This document shows positions 10,838 to 22,500 of a stretch of DNA of 64,000 nucleotides, piece by piece; position 1 is the first letter of the stretch; each line of letters starts with the position of its first letter. Below the pieces are notes generated by a model that saw nothing but the letters and a program-made list of their open reading frames with translations, had not been told where the DNA came from and searched no databases. A program made the position numbers and the translations under genes. Origin of the DNA: Coccinella septempunctata (Eukaryota > Arthropoda > Insecta > Coleoptera > Coccinellidae). Location of the stretch: contig NC_058198.1 of NCBI RefSeq assembly GCF_907165205.1, forward strand, positions 8,719,001 through 8,783,000. Direction: 5' to 3'.

Positions 10838-11919
10838 GAGCTTAAAAACGAAATAACGGAATAGCAGCAGCAAATAGAACATAAACTGGAAAACAACAGG
10901 TACGGCATTAAAGAACGATGCACCATCTGACATTTCGAGCAGGAGATAGTTTGTGTTACTCTACCGTAACGGTTCTGGTTCTAATTGAAACATCCACCTC
11001 TGGTGATGAACTTCACCCTGTTTCTGATTTTCGGCTTCATGCGTTAATTGAATAATTCGCAATATCAAATGAGAGCTTAACTTTGTTTCCTCCTAATGTG
11101 TTGTTATAGTTGTTACTGCAGGAATACAGCAGGAATAGTTATATAGCCGGTGGAATACGTTCAGAAGTTCAATTTCGTAATAATTCACCCGTAAGATATC
11201 GCATGATGAAGTTGGGAGCAAAGTATTCGAGGGAAAAAGCTGTAATTTAAATGGTTAGTTTCCAGAAGTTTAATCTAACGAGTAGAGCCGTAAGGTGAGC
11301 TCTGGACTCTAAAAATTGGTAATGCGACTCCAGCCACGCAATCAACTGGATTAAATCAATGGATTTCATTTAAGATCTAGATTTCGCCATATTAGCAAAA
11401 GTAAATGCTCATTTTTTTCGATATATGATGAAGAAATTTGCGAAGATATAAATTATTTGATAACAATCTATAAAACTATAAACAAACTATTTGAGATTTA
11501 TGGTGTAACATTTGGTTGAAGTTGCACAGGCCAAACGTCTTCTTGTCATTACTGATGCATCGATACTGCTTCCATCACTTCAATTATTTTCAATTTTAAT
11601 CGAAAAATCGCATAAGTATGCGTTCAAGCGAGAAAAACAGGCTTAGCAACATTCAGTACCTACTTATTTTTTATGCCACCATCTTCAGCCTACTACAATT
11701 TATCGATTTCAGGGGGCAAGATCTTGGTAAACTGAATAAAATATGTAAAAAACAACTTTCAATAGCCCAGTTTTTACTGAAAAGAACACAGGTATAACAG
11801 ATGTTCCAGAAAACTCAACAAAATCCACGAATGTAGAGTAATTTATACATTATCCTTATAAATTGTTATGAGCAGTGTACCTATATGCTGCTTTCATTTG
11901 ATCCCTAGTTGCATAAATA
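10838..11919. other. No feature recognised
   Basis: Unique AT-rich sequence. A stretch near 10840-10970 gives a broken plus-strand frame loosely like a retroelement integrase tail, too weak to annotate. Confidence 0.35.
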
Positions 11920-12810
11920 CAGGGTGTTTTCAAAGGTGAGGTTTTTTTTTTGACAGAAGGTAGAACTCATATAAGTCGTTTAACCAAAAATTGTCTATGT
12001 AAAATATCCAAGATGACTGAGATATAACCCCTAGAAGTTCGACAAAATTTCATTGAATTTCAAGAACGGGTTGTGGAAGGTGACTCCGGCATCGCAAAAA
12101 CGTAACAAAACATAAACATATGGCTGGATAATGAATGGTTCAGTAGCAAGTTCATCGGCGTAGATGCATCAGGTCACTTTTGAGAGAATCATAATTGTTG
12201 TATCGTGCAATTTAGGGTGAAAAAAATGTAGAAAATCGAGGCAGTTTCTTGAAAGTGCTTATGTTAGTTATGTTGAAAAAGTGCTATGATGTTCTCCCAT
12301 TTCATCCCATTTTTATGACGATTGTTGGAATGTTCGAACAAGAAGATTGTGATGCCCATTGTGAAAAAATTCGTGAATAATTTAGACGAATTTTATTGGT
12401 GAGATTTTGAAGTATTATTCTATTTTTTACACTTGTGTCCTAAGTCTTTTCTGTCAGTTGGTATCGAAATGAGGAATTTCATAAAATGTGTAAGTTACTA
12501 AAAAATAATGAGAACAATTCTGCAATCCTATGTTTCCATTTTCATCACCACGTAAATATCGAACGAGCCAATATCCTAAACGAAACCACATGGTCGAATC
12601 AGGAGATAAGTTTTTTCCCACTGCTTTGCGATAATTCAGCTAACAAACGGTCTAGGGTCGTATTAGGATCTATTTCAGTAATCATTTTCAATTTTTTCTT
12701 CAACTTCGTCATTTTGAAAGTTTGTATAGGTGATTTTTAGTGAAACGCTTCATTTTGACCAGTTCTACCTTCTGTTGGAAAAAAAAAGCCTCATCTTCAA
12801 ATACACCCTG
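11920..12810 (+). mobile_element. MITE family A, copy 2 (891 bp, intact ends)
   Basis: The best-bounded copy: TA at 11918-11919, then CAGGGTGTTTTCAAAGGTGA at the left end and ATACACCCTG at the right end, followed by TA at 12811-12812. The inverted terminal region spans about 60 bp with mismatches. The conserved internal frame is open from 12486 (SHF-type start changed to a Met) through NILNETTWSNQEISFFP. No DDE motif is seen. Confidence 0.9.
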
Positions 12811-13764
12811 TATTTTAACATACATACCTTTTCACATGCATACATAGAAGAAAGTAATAGCATTTACCCTAACAGAACAACTATAATTTGGTTTTCTCAA
12901 CTTCACATCTCACTAACGTTTGTAATCAGTGTTCGACCAACTAAAAAATGTCACCCCCACACAACCAAAAACATATCATCCAGATTGAAAAGTAGGAACT
13001 GTATTAAAAATTTCAGATTATCGAACCCTTTGTTTCAGTGGAAAACCAAGGATCTGCTTTAATAATTCTGAGAAAATTCGTCCTTATTTCAATTTGAAAC
13101 CCTAACTATAAATAATGGCTTTCTGAACACAAATCATCGGAAGTGTTTTTTTACCTTTCTGCAAGGTAGGATTCTCATTGTATCCGGAATTTAATAAACA
13201 ATTTCGAATTATCCCCCTCGAGAAAACCTGGAAAGGTTCTTTATGAAGAGTAGGAAGCAGTAGCAATATTAATTCTACGTATCTTCTCCATTCATTTCAT
13301 CTTGTTATTGGGAAACACACAAAGAACAAACTTCCGGGAAGGCATAACTCCTGTTCTTTAATTGAAATGTAGCGATTTCATACGTACAAAGGTTCTTCGA
13401 AATGGAGCATCTTCCTTTTGAATTAAATAAAGCATGGAGAGTGCAACGAATTCGTTCAGGCTTTTGATATTTGAAAAGTTCAATTGTTGACATTTATGAA
13501 AATGGAGTCATACCCCAGACAACATTGCGTGTTGAAATTGTACAATTATCATGGAAAATCGAGCGTCGTTTTTCTCGGATTACTTGAATTTCCATCCCGA
13601 ACATTCAAAAATGTTGAGAGAGGAAAAGTTCATGAAAGTAAACTGCTCCACACGAGTTAGAGATATTGACTTAAATTGCAAAAAAATATAGTTGAAATAA
13701 GATTCATATTAATATAATTTCAAGTTGCGCAAATTAATTTAAGCCTTTAGGTCTGCAGCGTATA
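12811..13764. other. No feature recognised
   Basis: Unique AT-rich DNA with no shared repeat. The frames at 12730-13062 and 13305-13493 have no splice or family support. Confidence 0.4.
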
Positions 13765-14999
13765 CAGGGTGGTTAAGAAAAATCGAGTAAAATAACTAAA
13801 TTTTATTCCCAGAGAATTCAAGCATTTTAAGACTATCAATACAATGTATGGCCTCCATGGGCATCAATAACAGCTTGACAACTTCTTTGCATACTACACA
13901 CGAGGTTTTTGAACATTTCTTGAGGAATTTGGTCCATAAACGGGGCAGAAGCTCTCTCAGATCATTTAAGGATACTGGTGTAGGTTGATGATTATCTAAT
14001 CTTCTTTGGAGCATATCCCATGCATGTTCTATGCAATTCAAATCTGGTGAATGCGGAGGTATTGGTAAATGTGGAATACCAAGCTCCTCGCGCGCATTAT
14101 TCTCAACTATGGCTGCACGGTGCGGTCTATCGTCTAGGAATTGAAAAGTTTTACCAATAGCAGCGTGAAAACTTGGCACAACATTGACAATGACATGCTC
14201 CCTATAGTGTAAGGCGGTCATATTCCCAGGACAAATGTGTAGATCTGTGCGCCCGTTGAAACATATCCCGGCCCATACCATAACACTACCCCCTCGGAAT
14301 GGATGGACTTCTTGGACATAGCGACGATTACGGGGTATACCTGGGATTTTCCATACCCTTATTCTTCTAGAATCTGAAAATCGTCCATATCTGGATTCAT
14401 CAGTGAAAAGGACACTACGCCATTGATCGTTCCAATTGATATGTTGCCTTGCCCATTCCAGTCTTTGACGCTTATGGTCACGTGTTGATGAAACTCCTCT
14501 TAATGGACGTCTAGAACCTAGATTCACCTCTCTCAAACGTCGTCTGATGGTTTCGATGGAAACTTGGAGCCTTGGTCTTTCCAACACGGGACCTGTCTCC
14601 CTGAACTTAACCAAAGTCGAGAAATCACACTTTGGCTATCTTGGAGCCTTTCCGCTACAACAACCTGAGTTAGGCCACCCTGTAGGATTCTGATAGCCCT
14701 ATTAGCCTCAGCGTTTGTTAATTTACGTCTTGGCATTTTCAGAAAACTCGTTTCAAATCGAAGCCGTTGATGAACTGACTTCATTTCAAAATAAGAACGT
14801 TCATGAAGCATTTGCAAAGAACCAAACTTCAGAAAAAAGGCGACCAAATTGACGAAAGGTCTCGTACTGATTTTTATTGGATCGATTCTTGTTTTTATTG
14901 AGTTTTAAATGATTTTACAGCGATTTTCTCGAAGATTACATACTTTTAAAAACGATTGAATACGATATCCCTAACTCTTGTGGAGCAGTGTATTTCTGT
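13765..14999 (-). mobile_element. Tc1-like transposon relic
   Basis: Contains the transposase pseudogene at 13836-14736. The left side carries TA then CAGGGTGGTTAAGAAAAATC (from 13765), and the right side ends GGAGCAGTGTA near 14999, like the end of the relic at 16342-17294. These two ends are not inverted repeats of each other, so at least one true end has been lost or replaced. Confidence 0.65.
13836..14736 (-). pseudogene. Tc1-like transposase, broken by two frameshifts and a deletion
   Basis: Cut-and-paste DDE transposase that would bind terminal repeats and insert at TA. The start is the ATG at 14736 (MPRRKLTNAEANRAI, then a helix-turn-helix GGLTQVVVAERLQDSQSVI). A frameshift near 14620-14640 moves to the frame reading FRETGPVLERPRLQ. 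That runs straight into VSIETIRRRLREVNLGSRRP, so roughly 40 residues of the second DNA-binding region are missing. The catalytic domain keeps LFTDESRYGRFSDS (first Asp), GGSVMVWAGICFNGRTDL, FLDDRPHRAAIVENN (second Asp, with the usual Asn-Ala after it lost) and HSPDLNCIEHAWD (Glu). A second frameshift near 13940 leads to the canonical tail IPQEMFKNLVCSMQRSCQ and ...HGGHTLY, ending at the TGA at 13836-13838. It cannot encode an active enzyme. Confidence 0.9.
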
Positions 15000-16341
15000 A
15001 AATTAATGAGGCTTTTTTTTTAAACAAATACAGGGAAATTAAAAACATTTCCAGTCCATCACAGATCTCCTCTTATTCTCAAGCATCAGTTGTGGCGTTA
15101 ACAAATTCAGCACTGGCTTGAAGAATCTGAGCGACAAAACGAGTAACAAACAAGATTCCTCAAATCCTATGTCGAGGTTTCTCTCGTGAAAGTAATCTTT
15201 TTTATCACGCTCACCCGTCGAAACGTAATGCTCCTAAATCCCTAGGAAATGTAGATTATCAAGAAGAACTCGGAATATGCAAATCTGGACCGTATATTCA
15301 ACAGAAAAATATCTTCGAGAACTGTGCTGTTATTATTTACGTCCCGAAGGGTATATTTTTCGTAGATTCTATATATTGACTGCCTTGTCCTTCTTGAGAA
15401 TTCTCCTATTATTCGTAGGGTACCAACAGATGAATTATCTGAAATAAAATAACGATTATTACAAAAATTAATGTTTATGATACGTTCTTTCATCCTGCAT
15501 CAATTAAAAAACCCCACGAAAAAAGCATGTTTCCGATGTCATTGATTTAAAATTGAATAAAAAATTTAGAAAATAGACTGCAAATAACAAAAAAAAAACG
15601 GTCGATAAAAAACCACACCATTTTTCATATCATTCCTAGCAACAAAATGTGTATCCATTTCTGGCACAAAAAGTTAGGGTTTTCATGAAGAAAACATTCG
15701 AAAAAACTCGTCTTCCATGGAATCCTTTACATTCCTTTCTACTTGCATGGACGAAGTCTGCTCTGGAATTACCGAATTGGTTCTACACCCTTCAAATGTT
15801 TACTAGTTAGCATCAGTCGGATCTCATTAGAATTGACTTGAACAGTCGAAAACAAGAAATTGACTTCGGCAGTGTGAGGGTTTTTCTTCAATTGGGGGGG
15901 GGGATGCAGAGGGGGTTGTTTATGTCAACAGGGCTGAATTCCCCTTCACCTGATGGAACGCAAAACCAATAATGTTCGCAGACAATTGATTGAATTTCTA
16001 GAGATTCAATGCACAACAATGAAAGCCTGTTCTGGTGTCAATGTACGTGAGATGTCTGATAAATACGAACAGAACAGACGGAGGATATTTGAATGGAGTT
16101 GAGAAATTTAATTGATTCTTCTTGGATTTCAAATGTATCCTATTCATCACTTCTGTAATTTTTTTCTCTCCAGACACATCTGGAAAAGATAACAATATAA
16201 CTGTGTATATTCGATACTTTAATTGAATTGTTTAGTGGTGATATGCAGAGGAAATTATGTCTTCTCAGTGGTTGTTAATGAAACGATTTCATTTAACTAA
16301 AGAGAGTCCTAGTCCTGCTTCCAGCTGGACTGGAACAAGTA
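15000..16341. other. No gene; G10 tract
   Basis: Unique AT-rich sequence. A run of ten G occurs at 15894-15903 within a GC-richer patch. A minus-strand frame from an ATG at 15493 to 15242 (83 codons) holds an internal TTTATTTCAG acceptor-like string but no recognised protein; I do not call it. Confidence 0.4.
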
Positions 16342-17294
16342 CACTGCTCAAAAATTTAAATGGATAATTTGCGTATATATTACAATATTCAAAAGGAATA
16401 GGTGTATGTGCTGATGTATTAAGACTATTAAGTATAGGTTAGGAGTCTACATAGAACTGCCTGAAAGAGAAGAATGCTTTAAAGCGACATTATAGTGGAC
16501 AAATAAAAAAAATAAGAATGTAGCTTGCGTTGATGAGCTATTAATTCGGGATGCTGTGAAGTGTCGTGCAATAAGTCGTATTAGCCGATCTTGTGCGACA
16601 GTTGTCGCTCTTCTCTTCCACCCCCATAGGTATTTGCAGCACTTCCACTAGTACGATAGCGATTCTACGCTCTACTAACTACACTTTTTGAAATAGGCAG
16701 AAGTTTAGCAATTTTTTGTTGAGATGAACCTTGGTTAACCAACACACTAATTGTTAATCTCTTTGGCACTTTTCGAAGGGCAATTTTCGATATGAGTATC
16801 TCCCAGAAAAATCGTCGTAGATCTAAATGTGATACATATTCTAAAAAATCAACTCTTCTAGTAATAAATCTCGAAGTTTCATCAAGCTCGTTGCAGTGGT
16901 GGTTCCAAGAGAAATGTTGGGGTCGAGGCATAATTTTATATGTAAAATTCTGTAAGGTGTTTGTTGATATAGAATAAATAGGTAGTATATCTTCATAATT
17001 GTAATGTATGCTATATGTTTGAAAAAAACTGCTTTAAAACTTACTCCATACCCCCACACTGGAACTACCCTTGCAATTGATACTACACAACACCAGATGA
17101 TTTTCAATAGCCCATTATTACACATACGGACTTGCTTTTTTTTTAAATCAAGCCATTAAGTATCATGAGGACCATATTTTGTATACGCAAACATACGCCT
17201 CTCCACATGGTACATGGTACAGCAATACTGAAACTTGATTCAAGTTAAAAAGCAAGTTTTCTCCTGAATATCCACTTCAATTTTTTTATCAGTG
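16342..17294 (-). mobile_element. Tc1-like relic with matching terminal repeats
   Basis: TA at 16340-16341 is followed by CACTGCTCAAAAATTTAAAT; the other end, read inward, is CACTGATAAAAAAATTGAAG next to TA at 17295-17296. These roughly 24-bp inverted repeats define an element of 953 bp. It contains degraded transposase N-terminal sequence and, at about 16790-16897, a foreign piece matching the 175-bp repeat of the hAT-type family at 47087-47795. Confidence 0.75.
16505..16790 (-). pseudogene. Tc1-like transposase N-terminal remnant
   Basis: The minus strand reads KRLTISVLVNQGSSQQKIAK then LLPISKSVVSRA, a Tc1-type helix-turn-helix. After a stop it continues RYRTSGSAANTYGGGREERR, the loop and GR-rich linker of the DNA-binding region. 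Its counterpart at 4147-4332 has the same order and similar residues. No catalytic DDE segment remains within the element's terminal repeats, so the 953-bp copy is internally deleted as well as frame-broken. Placement in the Tc1 group is from these motifs and the TA-flanked ends. Confidence 0.65.
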
Positions 17295-17296
17295 TA

Positions 17297-18057
17297 GATA
17301 ACATTTTGGCTGGAGCCATTTCTTTCTCAAAAATACCTTCTCTTCCAAACAGCATCCCTAGACTATTCAGATACATCAATTAGAACTTCATTAAGGAATG
17401 CACTTTTTTACCATTTTTTTTTATTCTGTTTTTATCTCCACCTGGATATTCCGTTCGGTCAGTGACTTCTACCTCGTTCAATTTGAACCCAGCGGAGTGT
17501 TGTTCTTGGTTTTTTGCTGACTTCGACGTAAGGAAAATGTACAACATTTGTTCATTCCGTTTTAGATTTAAATACGATTCTGATATAGATGCTCTCGGTC
17601 GAATCTAGGAAAATATTGAATTTGATGTTTTTTAGATTTGTCGTTTGACTTATATTAATAACATGTAATAAAGTTTTTGGAGAAGTTGGTATGTATCCTT
17701 GGAATTTTTACTTGAGTTATGGAGTGTCAGTTTGGATATGTTATTAGCTGAGGAAAATATCGACTTCTTGTTGAGTGAACACAAGTTTTGTAAGATATGC
17801 AGATAATGTTAATACGAGAAATGGGGTTATGGGATGATGTGGAAAATATGCCTGCAGCTAGACTCTTTCATTCATTACGAATTTCCTTTCGGCATTTTCC
17901 ACAAAAGAAATCTCCCACTTCTGTTTTGACCTCAATAAATAGACATATTTTCTATGCACTCACTCTTATTATGAACTTTGTAAACGTAATCACCACTACT
18001 CCATTGGTCCAGCTAATGTCTTGTGAATGAATTCAAACATATTTAATGGCATAACTA
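17297..18057. other. No feature recognised
   Basis: Unique AT-rich sequence; the 77-codon frame at 17797-18030 has no family or splice support. Confidence 0.4.
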
Positions 18058-18926
18058 CAGGTTGTTTTCAAAGGTGAGGGTTTTTTACAGAAGGTAGAAC
18101 TCATCAAAATAAGTCGTTTAATCTAAATTTGTCTGTATAAAATATCCAAGATGGCTGAGATACAACCCCTAGAAGTTCGACAAGATTTCATTGAATTTCA
18201 AGTACGGGACTGTGGAAGGTGACTCCGGCATCGCAAAAACGAAACAAAACATAAACATATGGCTGGACAATGAATGGTTCCGTACCAAGTTCATCTGATA
18301 AGATGCATCAGGTCACTTTTGAGAGAATCATAATTGTTGTATCGTGCAATTTAGGGTGAAAAAAAAGTGTAGAAAATCGTGGCAATTTCTTGAAAGTGCT
18401 GATGTTGAAAAAGTGCTATGAATTTTCCCCATTTCATCCCATTTTTACGAAGATTGTTGGAATGTTCGAACGAGAAGATTGTGATGCCCATTGTGAAAAA
18501 ATTCGTGAGTAATTTCGACGAATTTTATTAGTGAGATTTTGAAGTATTTTTTACACTTGTGTCCAAAGTGTCTTCTGTCAGTTGGTATCGATATGAGCCA
18601 TTTCATAAAATCGTGTAAGCTACAAAAAAATAATGAGAACAATTCGGTTATCCTAAGTTTCCATTTTCATTACCACGTAAATATCGAACGAGCCAATATC
18701 CTAAACGAAACCACATGGTCGAATCAGGAGATAAGTTTTTTCCCACTGTTTTGCAATAATTCAGCTAACAAACGGTCTAGGGTCGTATTAGGATCTATTT
18801 CAGTAATCATTTTCAATTTTTTTCAACTTTGTCATTTGAAAGTTTTGTTGATTTTTGGTGAAACGCTTCATTTTGACCAGGTCTACCTTCTGTTGAAAAA
18901 AAAGCCTTACCTTCAAATACACCCTG
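18058..18926 (+). mobile_element. MITE family A, copy 3 (869 bp)
   Basis: TA at 18056-18057 precedes CAGGTTGTTTTCAAAGGTGA, and ATACACCCTG is followed by TA at 18927-18928. The body matches copies 1 and 2. Here the conserved internal frame is longest, open from 18539 almost to the right end, though its first codon is TTG. It reads VNIERANILNETTWSNQEIS like the others. Confidence 0.9.
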
Positions 18927-19197
18927 TATATTATCATTGAAGACCGGACCTGGTTAGTGAAAAAGATGGTAAAACTATAAATTTCAATATTGTAGGGATA
19001 TTTTAAGACATTTTACATCAACATAGCAGAGGAGTTTAACGCCAAGGTGATTGTTTTCGCATGAAAAGTTACCTTAATAAAAATTGAACTATTCTAGCAT
19101 AGGAATTTTTTGCGTTACATTTACTCAATATACAAAGGTGTCAATGAATAGTGTCTAAAACATTTAAGGAGTGATCCCTTGTCGAAAAACAGTGGGT

Positions 19198-19364
19198 CCT
19201 GAAACATTTTAGGGTTTCCACTCCGAATCTGTGAAACAAAATCAATTAAAAAAGTGAAATAAACGATTTGCTCCAGCGTAAATTCTTGCACTAATTTTTC
19301 AGGAGCAAATCAACTAGAAAACATTGTTGAGAATCCTCCCAGAATGAATTTCAATCGATATCCA
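19198..19364 (+). mobile_element. Short retroposon, inverted-core variant
   Basis: Flanked by AAAAACAGTGGGT (19185-19197) and AAAAACAGTGTGGGT (19365-19379), a target duplication with a 2-bp indel. It starts CCTGAAAC and ends CAATCGATATCC like the element at 10483-10825 on the minus strand. Its inner block (AAACGATTTGCTCC region) is inverted relative to those ends, and the hammerhead-like core is absent. Confidence 0.65.
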
Positions 19365-19779
19365 AAAAACAGTGTGGGTTTCAACTGCAATTTTGAATTT
19401 TTAACCTGAAAACTGACAGGAATTGAATTGGACAGACATTCTTTGGCAGCAAGAAGGAAATGAAACAAATTTTTTTTTGCTGTTCCCCTACAATTGCAAG
19501 GTTAGAACAAGCCATCCCCGAAATTGATTTTAGAGAATCTTTTTTCCTTTCTCATATTATACCATTAAAAATTGATTTCTGATAGCTTGATTCATTTTGA
19601 ACGAAAAATTTCTGGCAATTTCTTGCTGAAAGTAATGATTTTTCAGAAAAAAATATCAGTAGTGTGAGTCATATTGGCTGGAAATATCTTTCAAACGTAA
19701 ATTTACTAAGTAGGTGAATATAATGATGACTTTAGGCGGATGCTCAAAAAGAAATCATGTATTAAAGACCCACATTACC

Positions 19780-21181
19780 CAGGCCCGGATCTACGATTTT
19801 TTCTGACCGGGGCAAAAATTCATGATGGCGCCCACCGCCACCCCCCCTAAGATTCTTAGGAAACATATAATTGCATATTCGTCATCGCGATTTCAATACG
19901 AGATATTTTTTTCATTAATTCGAGGTCGTTGATTACGAATATGCAATTAGATTTTTCCTAAAATGAGTACTTTAAGGAAAAAATAACTCTTATTTTTTTC
20001 CCATTGTTCCATTAAAAGTTATTTTTTTCCCAAATTACTCATCTGAGGAAAAATCTAATTGCTTATTCGTAATCTTCGAACACGAATTAGTAGAAAAAAT
20101 GACTCGGATTGAAATCGTTCGAAAAATAAAAAAGTTTGTTTTTACAAGAATGTCGTTTGCAACCCTCGCTCACCTATCGTTTTTACTCGCGCTTTACGAA
20201 CGAAATTATTCCGAACGAAAATTAATTTTTTCAGAGACATATATCGAACCGGGTCATTTTACTTATTATTTCGAGGTCGTAGATCACGAATATGCAATTT
20301 GATTTTTTGTAGGATCAGTATTTTGAGAAATAAATCACTTTAAGTGCAAAACTTCGAAGAAATTGGTCAACTTTGAGGTGTAGCAGCCAGAAAAAAAGCA
20401 CTAGTCATATACTGATTTTTTTGTGATAGATTGGTTCTTTGCGAATAGAAAAAAACACACTTCATTCATCTACCGCTAACAGTTTAGATTTTATAATTTT
20501 TTCCGCGAAGGTCCAAAATTTCCGATTTTCCATCTACCATAACTTGAAAACTTAATTTTTAAAAAATATATGTTTGCATATTCGTGTTCTACGCCCTCGC
20601 ATTAGTGTACAGTACGAATTTGGTTTTGATCGGAGACCAAAAATATTTTTCAAAAAATCAATACAGTGTGGAAAATTTTAAAAATTTTCGATCTCTACGA
20701 TTTCCACCAATATTGTTGTATTTACTAAATCGAGAGCGTAGATTATGAATATGCGAACAGAATTTTGCTGAAAGGATTAGTTTTTAAGTTATGGTCCATA
20801 AAAAATCGGAAATTTTGGCCCTTAGTTCCAGATGAAATGGGGATGAGTCGGTAATTCCCCAGGCAAAGAAATTACTGGCTCTATGCTTGCGTCACATTGT
20901 AGACATATCCCATCTTTTAACCTTTTTCACCCAAGTGTGGCGGTCATTCCTAGATGACTGAATAATACATATACAGTTAATTGATCCCTCATTGATTTTG
21001 AAGATTTTTGGCATAGTGATGGTTTATCATGTTTCCATTCTACAGTTTCGATTTTAGCTCTAGGAAATTAATTTTTTCCGAGAAACTAAAAAAAAAATTC
21101 AACCTCTGGTTGATTTTGGCGCCCCCTTAAGCTGACGCCCGGGGCAAGCGCCCCGCTTGTCCCCCCCTAGATCCGGGCCTG
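19780..21181 (+). mobile_element. hAT-type nonautonomous element, 1402 bp, perfect 8-bp duplication
   Basis: The ends CAGGCCCGGATCTACG and TAGATCCGGGCCTG are inverted repeats, flanked on both sides by ACATTACC (19772-19779 and 21182-21189). An 8-bp duplication and CAG...CTG ends are typical of hAT elements. There is no transposase. Inside, a roughly 35-bp motif containing GATTACGAATATGCAATTAG recurs several times in both orientations (about 19870, 19920, 20050, 20275, 20575 and 20735). An inverted copy lies at 37183-38705. Confidence 0.9.
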
Positions 21182-21243
21182 ACATTACCTTTTGACAAGG
21201 ACTCACCCCTTTAATTCTTTCGCAACTATTCATTTACACCCTG

Positions 21244-22320
21244 TTCATGCAGTGGTTCAGTTTCTGAACGAATCCTATGTATTGGGATGTTGAAATTGTT
21301 AATCATTTTCCTCCACACTTTCAGAATCTGATTGAATAAGTGTGAAAAAAATCTTGAAAAAGTTTCGAACCTTATCAAGAATTCGATTGTGAAAAACTTT
21401 TCTTGCAGTGCTTGCTGTTTTTATTGATCCATGCTGGTTTATTCCTGCTTCAAATTCTTCAATTGATTTTTTACTACATTATTCCTTCCATGATGAGTTT
21501 TTCACCACTGCTCCCGTTTCGCTATATCAATAACTTCTTCAGGTGGATGAAATAAAATATTCCTACTTTATAAGGTTGGAAAATTGCTCGAATGCAAGCG
21601 TTTCTCGACTGAAACGAACCTCCTCATTAGGGAAGACGTTATTTCAGGACCATCTGCGAATGACAGATGCCAAAGGGGGGTCAACACCTTACCGTGTTGG
21701 AAGGTATTTCCTTCTCGTGGAAATTCTCAATTACGTATGCGAATATCTGAGGTGAAGGGCGGGATTCCAAGAAACATTGTCCGTCTATGAAGAATTTATG
21801 GTAGTTTATTCATAGACGATTTTAAAACCTCCAACGACGTTCCGGTTTGTAATTCCCATCTTTCTCGGTTTTCCCAATCTTCCTGACGTGAATTCCGCTA
21901 CGACACGAGCCTGTGCAACACAGCGTCCCAGGTAATTTTCGTTCCCTGCTCTTTACGTATCCACCTTTTGGTAATATCCATTTGGAACTTTGTTCAGCGG
22001 TTCCTTTTTCTCTCTAGTGGCTGCATTAGGGGAAAATGAACTATACTCGGACGTGTAGAATCCAAAGAACGTATGAAAATTTTGTCATTAGTTTTTCTTT
22101 TAATACATTGATTGTTTTTAAACATTGATAGTTTCGACTTGAATTCATTATATTTCCTAACGTTGTGAAATTCATTTCAGTCTCTGCATTTAAGCAATGT
22201 TATGAAGGCTGTCAAAACTATTCTCTCATCACCAATAGAGTAGTGAATAGCCACAAAGTGAGCACATTGCCAACCTAGCAATGCTCTCAAAAAATTGTCT
22301 TCTTTCAATACACTTGCTAG
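21244..22320. other. No confident feature; weak exon-like segment
   Basis: At about 21541-21707 an open plus frame lies between an AG after a T/C-rich stretch (AATAACTTCTTCAG) and a GTATTT donor-like string. The peptide is unrecognised and the splice signals are ordinary, so I leave it uncalled. The rest shows nothing. Confidence 0.25.
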
Positions 22321-22500
22321 TAAAGGAGAACAAACTCCTTTCATTGGCCAAGAACCAATATACTAAGAAGTATCTAGAATCTAGACCTTAGCAAGAATAT
22401 GCTACACCTCCTCAGTGGGCATTGTCTCCTCAGGAAGCACCCCAATGTACAAGAAATGGCCTACTTGTTCTGGATGCGAATTTCAAGTATTTTGTGTTTT
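22320..22500 (+). pseudogene. Fragment of a non-LTR retrotransposon C-terminal region
   Basis: Plus-strand pieces read RTNSFHWPRTN, then after a stop LDLSKNMLHLLSGHCLLRKH and PNVQEMAY. The SGHCLLRKH-type string resembles the (T/S)GH..L..H segment that precedes the Cys/His knuckle at the end of several LINE ORF2 proteins. The related fragment at 50470-50790 shares the upstream words and carries the knuckle itself. Stops and short length show a dead fragment. The family is inferred from this pattern and cannot be fixed further. Confidence 0.4.

Larger units (their letters stand above)
19133..21243. mobile_element. MITE family C copy split by two nested insertions
   Basis: The left end (TA then CAAAGGTGTCAATGAATAGT) and right end (GCAACTATTCATTTACACCC to CTG at 21243) are the inverted ends of family C. 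Body pieces around 19380-19490 match 3300-3400. Inside lie the short retroposon at 19198-19364 and the hAT-type element at 19780-21181, each flanked by its own target duplication. Without them the host element would be about 520 bp. Confidence 0.8.

Noticed and set aside
10840..10980. Broken plus-strand frame like the tail of a retroelement integrase
   Set aside because: Similarity is impressionistic and interrupted by stops; no catalytic core nearby.
15242..15493. 83-codon minus-strand frame from an ATG with an acceptor-like TTTATTTCAG inside
   Set aside because: No recognised protein and no donor; one such frame is expected by chance in this much AT-rich DNA.
15894..15903. Ten-G run as a functional G-quadruplex
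   Set aside because: A single uninterrupted run without further G-tracts in register does not make a convincing quadruplex.
21541..21707. Open frame between AG and GT, possible internal exon
   Set aside because: Ordinary splice signals and an unrecognised peptide; many such segments occur by chance.
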